A stretch of DNA of 64,000 nucleotides. It comes from Peronospora farinosa. Taxonomy: Eukaryota > Oomycota > Peronosporomycetes > Peronosporales > Peronosporaceae. The notes below the pieces were generated by a model. It was not told where the DNA came from and did no database searches. It was given only the letters and a program-made list of their open reading frames with translations. Positions 57,301 through 64,000 of the stretch are shown here, one piece after another (within the stretch, counting starts at the first letter, position 1; each line of letters opens with the position of its first letter). The DNA lies in assembly GCA_947646735.1 (NCBI GenBank), contig CANTFK010000186.1, positions 83,713-147,712 on the forward strand, read 5' to 3'. Position numbers and translations under genes: made by a program.

Positions 57301-58778
57301 GCCCACGCCCTAAGAGTGTAGCTGAGTTCGAGAATTTCACTGAAGACCCCGGCGCACAAGCTCGAAAGCGCTGTGACTTCGATTCTGACTCTGACGCGAA
57401 TACTCACGAGGAGAGCGACGACGCCGACTATGAAAGTGATGAGGAGCCACGCGTGGAAGACCCACTGCTTGTTGCGATTTGCAACACGCACGCAAAGACT
57501 CCCATGACAAGCTGGCGTTCATCCCCTGATGGTGGGGCTGACATGGGCTCGAACCCAATGAAAGTTTTGTCAGGCGAAGGCAATACGGGAATGTGCACGA
57601 TCGAACGGAAAGCTCAGGCTGGTCGTGATGATGCCCGAAGCACTCAGGATGCAATATTTATGAGTTTGCTAGTGTCACAGAGCCAAGAGGATAGACTTGC
57701 TTCTCAACCGAAAGGCTCTGCGTGTGGCGTCAGGTGCTGCAAACCCACACCGCCAGAGAAAGACCCTGTGCTCCAGACGTGGGAAGTATCACGGAGGATG
57801 ATGAGTGAGCTGGGCTTTCTGTCAGTACGCAACTGGGGTTCTGTATTCGCCATGGATGCAACAGTGGCTACTGATTTTCTCCGAGACTTGGAGACACTTG
57901 ATAAACTTCCTGAGCGTGAAACATTTGATATTGCTGTTGCGTATGCATTTACTGGTACTTCTCGAGGTGGCTATGACCAGATACATCTGGCTACCTCGAC
58001 GGATGTGCATGCTGGCTACGTTGATCTGTCAAAGGACTACCAGCTCTTCCTGTCGTCCTTTGGTGAACGAGTTGATAGTCACGACCGCAAAGGATACTCT
58101 GGCTTCGACGCTAACCTCGCGAATGGCCGGATGCTTTACTATTCGCACTACAGTCACGAGGCATGCATTTACGTGCCTACCCTTTTGGTGGAAGGAGAGG
58201 ATGGTAACAGCGACAGTGACAGTGAAGCCGAAGACACTGAAGGGGCACATGCCAGGATGCTGTTCCAACACGCTAATGTCATCATTGTCTGGAACGAGAG
58301 CCAGCAGACGTATCGCCCGGGGAGTGTGTTGTGGGACGCGGTATTCAAGCTACCGATGCCTACTTCAGGAGTAGTACTGATCATCGACCCATTGGGCAAC
58401 GACCTTTACTGTGTGCACGTTAGCCATGAGTCGTCACCGCTGTTCAACCAACGCGATGTTATTGCAAACCAAGAGGGCAGCTACGTGGACGAGGCTGACG
58501 TATATACAAGCCGCGTGCTTGGTCCGTTGCTGGATGGTATGGTGGTTAACGGTGCTTGGTTGGCCCCCCTAGTGCGCCAAACTGCCATCAACGCAGCCGT
58601 CCTTTCACGTGCTTTTCATCGATATCAACACGATATTGGTGCAGTTTCGTCTGCGCCTGTAGGTGCTGAAGCCAACCGCAGCAATGTGATTACATCGTTT
58701 GTTAACAAGCACATGCGTCCAAAGCTTCCTGGCGAGTTTTATGGCGACTTGTTTGCGGATCTTACTAGCGAATGCTAA
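54338..58778 (+). CDS. RalGAP beta-like / Rap-GAP domain protein
   Basis: Five exons: 54338-54403, 54484-54860, 54938-55972, 56041-56218 and 56307-58778, introns 80, 77, 68 and 88 bp; 1375 residues. The N-terminal 1000 residues are helical, HEAT-like, with an acidic low-complexity stretch near 900-930. The C-terminal region, about 1050-1290, resembles the Rap/Ral-GAP domain of the RalGAP complex: LGFLSVRNWGSVF, the VAYAF strand, YSGFD, the IIVWNES strand and VVLIIDPLGNDLYCVHV. Length and layout match RalGAP beta, the partner subunit whose GAP fold supports the catalytic subunit. The usual GND motif before the IVW strand is altered here (QHANVIIVW), which may mean no catalysis. The start is the first ATG of the exon; an upstream exon cannot be excluded. 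Confidence 0.78.
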
Positions 58779-59496
58779 CGGGACACTTGGTTAGAAAAGA
58801 AGGTGGCGTCAATGTGTCAGCATGTCCAGTTTCTTCGTTCGCAACGCTGATTCTGCTATCTCGTGTTGGCATTTCTGTTTGCTGAATAATACCTATCTGT
58901 GACCAATTGCTATGTGGCAAGACCCACTACAACGAACGCTTCCATCCCAGAATCAAAAAAATTGTGCTTGCCAGCAAAAGCAGCCGGATTGTCGAGCAGA
59001 GAAAAATAGTACGAGGACCATCACGATATACTCATTTTCGTTCGGTTTTTCTGATCATGCTTCAAAAATGCAGACCTGCGAAGATCGGCGAATTTGTAAA
59101 GTGCTGCCGAGCTGCTCAAAAGTCGTGCTGAATAGGTCGTGAAACACTTATCGTGATGATAGTGCACAAGCCATTACTTTCAAGGCTTGCCTCGGAGGGA
59201 AGCTTTGAACTTGTTTTCTGCTCGATGTTCCATTCTTGTCTAGGCCGCAAGCGCCGACGGTGAAGAAGACGGTCAGGACAGTAACGAAGGTTGTTACTAT
59301 GATTCGCACAAGCTACATGAACAAGTAGACGAAACGTCACGAGTAGTTCGTAGAAACCAAGAAAGGCATCCTTCCGTAGGATTTATATGCATCAGCTTCA
59401 CCAATTAATGCATCCTTTCGTGTCTTCAATACCTCAGTATCGAAGAAGCCGCACACGCATATCGGACTTTTCCTTGTACTTCAGACGTCGTCAGCT
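58779..59496. other. Intergenic region between convergent genes
   Basis: 718 bp between the RalGAP-like stop and the RAD52 stop. No credible gene was found. It should contain both 3' untranslated regions. Confidence 0.5.
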
Positions 59497-60824
59497 TTAC
59501 GATCGCATTTTCTTGGCAACGTTGCTGTTTCCTGCGTTAGGATCGTAATCGAATTGTGAAAGGCTGAGGTCTTCCATGTCGTATTGGGCGTTCGAATAAG
59601 CTTGGCCGGTTGGAGGTTGCTCGGACTTCACGATTGTTGACTGGTAATTCGATGCCATCATACGTGGTGGGGGCGGGGCGTTTGACGAGACTTTTCGCTG
59701 CGGTTGAGGACGGAACGCGCTTGTAGAAGAACTCAATGCGGCGGTTGAAGTAGAGGGGTGATGTATAGCACTCAAATTGTTCGTTGCAGTAGTCTGGATT
59801 GTGGTGGTTGGCCTTGAAATAACCGGAGCTGGTTGCTGCACGGATGCATTCTCCTTTGCAGTCAATTGATTACGCATGACTTGCGGTGGTTTCCACTGCT
59901 GCTGTTGCATTTGTTGATGTTGTTGATGCTGCTGCGCAGATTGCAAAGGCGGTATTTGCTGTCTTGGCGGCTGCTGAACTTGTGGATGCTGTGGAAGTGG
60001 CTGCTGGGGCCGCAGCTGCTGATTCTGTTGTGGGTTTAGTACTGGCCTATTTTGTGCTGTAGATTGTCCATCTACCACTGGCTGACGCGGAACTCCACCT
60101 TGCATCTGTTGTCCTGGTAATATCACGTTCGGCGCAGCTGCCAAGGGTGCCATCGTTTTGTTCGAGTTCACGTCCTTGATATGTTCCCTGTCATAGCATG
60201 AGTTACCCAGATATTCTCCAAAGAGCCTCAATGCTCTCTTCCTTGCATCTGAGATACTGGTCTTCTTAGCTTGCTCCAATGCTGCCCCCAAATCTCTTTG
60301 ACCGTCCGAGGAGCCAAATCCCACGTCTTCATGACTCGTGCCATCCTTCAACTCGATGCGCACTAAGGAGCTATATGCGATACTCCAACGATCACCTTTC
60401 TTTTCCTTCTACAGCATCACATTCATTCTCTAAAATGACCGTCATTTCCAATAACTGAATATAAACCCGTACGTACAAATTCTTCTTTGCACTCGACAAT
60501 ATGACACGACCAGCCATTGAACCCGAATGCGCGGTTGGCCAATTCAATGGCCTTGCAGCTCTCAATGTACGTGAGTTTCCGTCCCCCAGGCCCTGGTCGA
60601 CGGGCCAGACTGTCCTTGCCCAGTTTCTGGTGTAGAAACGCGTTCACGTTTTGCTTCTCCTGATCTGCAAAAGCAACGCGGCCGAACCGCGTCGAACTGT
60701 CACCGTTTAATGATGCCAGTAGCTCCATCGCAACCTTTTGTGCTACTAGCATCACCATCGTCTGCTCCATGTCACTATTTGGCTCGGATTTTACGTCCAT
60801 CATCTCGCTCAGACGTCGCTTCAT
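59497..60824 (-). CDS. RAD52: RAD52 recombination mediator
   Basis: Two exons, 60477-60824 and 59497-60408, joined by a 68-bp GT-AG intron; 419 residues. The N-terminal half is the RAD52/22 fold: LTYIESCKAIELANRAFGFNGWSCHI, the KGDRWSIAYSSLVRIELKDG strand pair across the splice, then HEDVGFG and the KRALRLFGEYLGNSCYD end. This fold makes the ring that anneals single DNA strands and binds them in homologous recombination. The C-terminal half is Gln/Pro-rich and would bind RPA or RAD51, but those motifs are not clear. Splicing at GAATTT|GTACGT is required; reading straight through gives only a false 133-codon end. Confidence 0.93.
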
Positions 60825-61083
60825 GTGTCAAGTTCTTGACTTTTTGATTGCACCTGACGGAGTTAGGTATACCACATCATATACTAATGGACAAAGACGA
60901 TACACTTGCGACACGTGGCATATCAGAGGACTTTCTACCAATGTCACCTCATGAATACATTTATACGTCATCGTATTGGTTAAAATTCATTTCGCTTGCG
61001 ATCGGGCAACGCCGCGTGGCCTCATTCTCCCGTTTGCCTTATATCTCCCAGACCTCGACGTTCTCTTATCCCCTTTTATTTCC
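60825..61083. promoter_or_regulatory. Divergent promoter, RAD52 and SEC61 gamma
   Basis: 259 bp between the two start codons. A pyrimidine-rich stretch (61020-61080) with CCATTT- and TTCTC-type runs just upstream of the SEC61 gamma ATG is probably its initiator region. No exact start site can be set. Confidence 0.45.
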
Positions 61084-61378
61084 ATGTCGGACGTGAATAC
61101 GCTTGTGTTTCAGCCTTTGAAAGAGTTCTTTAAGAACAGTCTCCACCTTGTCAAGAAGTGCAACAAACCCGACCGAAAAGGTGCGTCTCTGCAGCCCTTT
61201 TGAAACCGTTAATTAGCTAATTGCTGACCATTTTGTGCACTGTTTTTTATCGACTACAGAGTTTGCTCGTATTGCTGGTGCCACATCTGTGGGCTTTCTC
61301 ATGATGGGATTTATTGGATTCTTTGTGAAGCTCGTGCACATTCCGATTAATAACATTCTCGTGGGTGGCAGTGCTTAG
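61084..61378 (+). CDS. SEC61G: SEC61 gamma subunit of the ER translocon
   Basis: Two exons, 61084-61180 and 61260-61378, joined by a 79-bp GT-AG intron; 71 residues, the normal size of Sec61 gamma/SecE. The N-terminal amphipathic helix ([24 protein letters not shown]) is typical. A single membrane segment follows, [30 protein letters not shown], with the ARIA-type hinge before it and the HIPINNI end. It clamps the two halves of Sec61 alpha in the ER protein-conducting channel. Each exon alone is too short to stand out, so automatic annotation may miss the gene. Confidence 0.95.
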
Positions 61379-62720
61379 TAAAACCCGCGGCTCAGTTTGC
61401 CGTTGATCAAGTTGATTTTTAAGTCTCGCAAGCCGTAGAGACGAGAAGAAGAGGAAAGAGGTGTTTAATATGTTGCACCGTTTCTCCCTTCTGCTCGACT
61501 GAAGCGGTCGATAAGTTCAATAGACAGAAGCTTTTTGATATCTATGTACGAGGTCTTTACTATATTCCAACCGCATCTGTGAGAGCGAAGTGACACGATG
61601 GAAGTGCAGTAGGAGATGCTATCGAATGATGAGGGAAGATTCCAAGACTTTGCTATGTGAACAGCAAACCTATTGACTTTGATTCTTTGCAACATTGACG
61701 ACGCTTCGAAGTGCTGATGTCCGTTTCTGTTAGAATGACGGGTACAAGTTTGTTGACTTGAGATGATTGAAACTTGATGTGGTTGCTACTTGTTCTTTCA
61801 GATTTCTTTGGGTGCTAGAGACCAGGTGTTCCTAAGTTGGAGCTCGAGAGATGGCTTTTTGCCAACTGCACAGACCACCATTGACGATCCGGCAAGTTGC
61901 GGTTGTGGGCCATCACACGTTCTTGGCCAAATGTGGTGGAGTTTCTGGCGCAAAGTAGGTTTCAAAGTACGAAGACGGATACAACACGGAGGCGATTGCA
62001 GCACTTGTGCTAGCTGCACCGCAGAAACCTGAGCGACTGGCAGCACTTGTGCTAGCTGCACCGCAGAAACCTGAGCGACTGGCAGCACTTGGAAGTTATA
62101 TAAATAATATTTATACTGGTATTAACAGTTCGCTGTTATGCCGGGAATTAGAAGATGGCGATGCTGACGTGGATCTGTAGAACCTCATCCGCTTCAACTT
62201 GGTGGGGACAGCTACTTCCATAGGCTTAAAAGTCAAATCTGTGCAATGTATGCCGTCACTATGAAGAAGATGTTGTGGGTCCGCAATCCTATTTGTGACA
62301 AAAGTGAGTACTTACTTCCTGAACGTCGCCGTCTTATACTTCGCGAGCGAAAAGCTATGAAGCCGATTAGCTTTAATCGATATTTCTCGGTAGAACAAAG
62401 AGAGTCGCTTGGCCCTTCTTGGTCTTCTGTACATCCTCTTTAGCTTCCGCTGCTTTTTATGAAACGTTGATTTCTTGCTGCACCGCAAAAACACACTGAA
62501 GCGCGGAATGATAGAGCGCTCACGTCTTGACGTGCAGTGCAGGCCTGAGAATGGATCAACAAGACGTAAGAATCACTCCAGAAATGAATGAGGGACCGTG
62601 CAAATTGCCACCTATATTTATACAGATGACACTACATTGGAGTTTGATAATAGTCCAGCCGTAAATGACGCTATCATCGTGACGGATCCCAGGAAATGAC
62701 GACCAAGGCCGAGTATGTCT
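61379..62720. other. Intergenic region with a short tandem duplication
   Basis: About 1.3 kb without a convincing gene. Short open frames exist on both strands but none resembles a known family. The region separates SEC61 gamma from a convergent aminotransferase gene. Confidence 0.5.
61999..62090. repeat. 42-bp tandem duplication
   Basis: The 42 bases starting CAGCACTTGTGCTAGCTGCA at 61999 repeat exactly at 62041, with a third partial copy of eight bases at 62083. The identity suggests a recent duplication. Confidence 0.85.
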
Positions 62721-63730
62721 TCAACACGTGAACACTTCCGTGCTTTTCATCGCCACTGAATTTTGAATTGCAGTCGTGATTTGGTTCAAAATCGAATGTG
62801 GTGTAAAAGTTCTCGTGCACGTTTTCTTGGTATCCGGATGTTCATATTCCAACGATTTGGCTCCCAAAACCAATCTGGACGTGCTCGAGATGAAGCAGCC
62901 TTGCCACTTTTCAACGTCATCCACCGTCGGAGGCTTAAGCTCCACTGGGATCCCATTTTCCGCACAAATTTCTAGCACGAGGGACCTCACCGTACCCTTT
63001 AGAATCCCCTCCTCAGCTGTGACCACTGCCCCGTCTTGAATCGCATAGAAATTCGTCTGCGAACCTTCTAGCAGATGCCGCGTCGCTGGGTCCATCAGAA
63101 TCACCTCCTCTACATCGGGTGCCATTCTGTCATAAATTGCTTTCCGCTCTTTCACCCACGCCGAGTCTTTGGCTGCGGCATTGCATCGGGGAAGACCGGC
63201 TACCTCCAGCTTCACCATCTCCGAGCGTAGTGGTGGAAGGAGTCCCACATGACAGAAAACATCTTTATCAGCCAAAATTTGTCCACTCATTGTGTCTCCA
63301 TTAGTAGGACACACCAACACATTGATCTTGTACTCTTGGTCTTTGTCCACTTCATAGAGGCTCTTGAACGCCTGCATGGCTGCGTTCATCGTTTCCTCGG
63401 TCCTCGGTCTCAACTCCTTCTCCACGGCACTTGGGACCAGTAGCTGCTTCTCCGTCTGCATAGCGATCGTCGACTCCACTACAGCAGAGAGAGAAGCATA
63501 ATTAGTCACCGTATCAAAATAAACTTCTTAAATTTACCAGAAAACAGACCAAGTCGACAGATATGTGCTTCATAGTCAAAGATTTTTGTCTGTTGTACTG
63601 TGCGAGCAGCGGTATAAGCGCCTCGAGGATGTGCCAGTAGGAACGCGGTGGCGTCTGAGTCGCAAGGGATGGCCAGGCCGTTCTTAGCTGCGGCCACTAC
63701 CAGCTTCTTTTCGACTTGACGAGCTGCCAT
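62721..63730 (-). CDS. Class IV (branched-chain/D-amino-acid-type) aminotransferase-like protein
   Basis: Two exons, 63538-63730 and 62721-63478, joined by a 59-bp GT-AG intron; 316 residues. The N-terminal part has a YTAARTVQQTKIFDYEAHICRL stretch, the usual substrate-side motif of fold-type IV PLP enzymes. The C-terminal part has the class IV signature EGSQTNFYAIQDG, then VVTAEEGILKGTVRSLVLEIC, where the cofactor phosphate is bound. The catalytic Lys is probably one of those in KDSAWVKERK, but this is not certain. Members transaminate branched-chain or D-amino acids or act as aminodeoxychorismate lyase; the sequence does not decide between these. No clear targeting peptide is visible. Confidence 0.8.
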
Positions 63731-64000
63731 TGCTAAGAGACGTTTTTGGATACTTTTGCTTTCTCTACCAAACTAAGTACGACAACTTGAACTCGTTTCG
63801 CAATGGTCGATCTCGATACTGTCTACTGTCGTATCAGGTACAACAATTTGCCGAGCGTATGTCAATGGGGACAGTGGCAGTACTGTAAGAAAGTAGACGT
63901 TATGCACTTTATGCAATAGAGGTAGAAGTCTACAGACCTCCCTCCAATAAATACGCCTCCGATATGTTTTAACTTCGGTAGGTTATCACATTTTGCGTCC
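63731..64000. other. Upstream region at window end
   Basis: 270 bp upstream of the aminotransferase start. No gene begins here that can be supported. Confidence 0.4.

Noticed and set aside
60409..60476. RAD52 seemed to end early after its first 133 codons.
   Set aside because: A 68-bp intron starting GTACGT restores the conserved RAD52 core.

Overview
The window looks like nuclear DNA of an oomycete, probably Peronosporales (Phytophthora or downy-mildew type). I infer this from the gene set: a response-regulator/NEK-kinase fusion, a FYVE/SAM/trypsin fusion and a Raf-like TKL kinase. The 24 short GT-AG introns I could place (54-118 bp) and the mix of dense gene blocks with nested LTR retrotransposons also fit. 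Genus and species cannot be told from the sequence alone.

Layout. (1) 1-8973 is a gene block: a Ras GTPase cut by the window edge, a receiver-NEK-DEP-DUF547 kinase, a Pro/Gln-rich helical-repeat protein and an SDE2-like protein with a SPRY domain. (2) 8974-24963 is repeat-rich: one Ty3/gypsy chromovirus (10208-20627) with 2.5 kb of other repeats inside its 5' LTR, then remains of Copia elements at 20628-22855, then unassigned DNA. (3) 24964-32411 holds a 21-bp minisatellite, a MYND zinc-finger gene, a FYVE/F-box-like/SAM/trypsin gene and a MED17 candidate. (4) 32757-46246 is a nest of repeats: a second chromovirus copy whose 5' LTR is split by a 3.5-kb insertion with a 17-bp target duplication, a G-rich minisatellite, a short terminal-repeat family, and two arms of a roughly 770-bp inverted repeat about 10.7 kb apart. 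(5) 47411-63730 is a second gene block: P5CR-like reductase, membrane-anchored Raf-like kinase, CUE-PX-VPS9 Rab GEF, RalGAP-like protein, RAD52, SEC61 gamma and a class IV aminotransferase.

The host genes are ordinary housekeeping, trafficking and signalling genes, several of them with fused domain sets typical of oomycetes. Small-GTPase biology recurs (Ras, a VPS9-domain GEF, a RalGAP-like GAP), and the last two are divergent neighbours across 153 bp. No retroelement is intact. The two chromovirus copies share a stop codon and a frameshift in integrase, and each also has private lesions.
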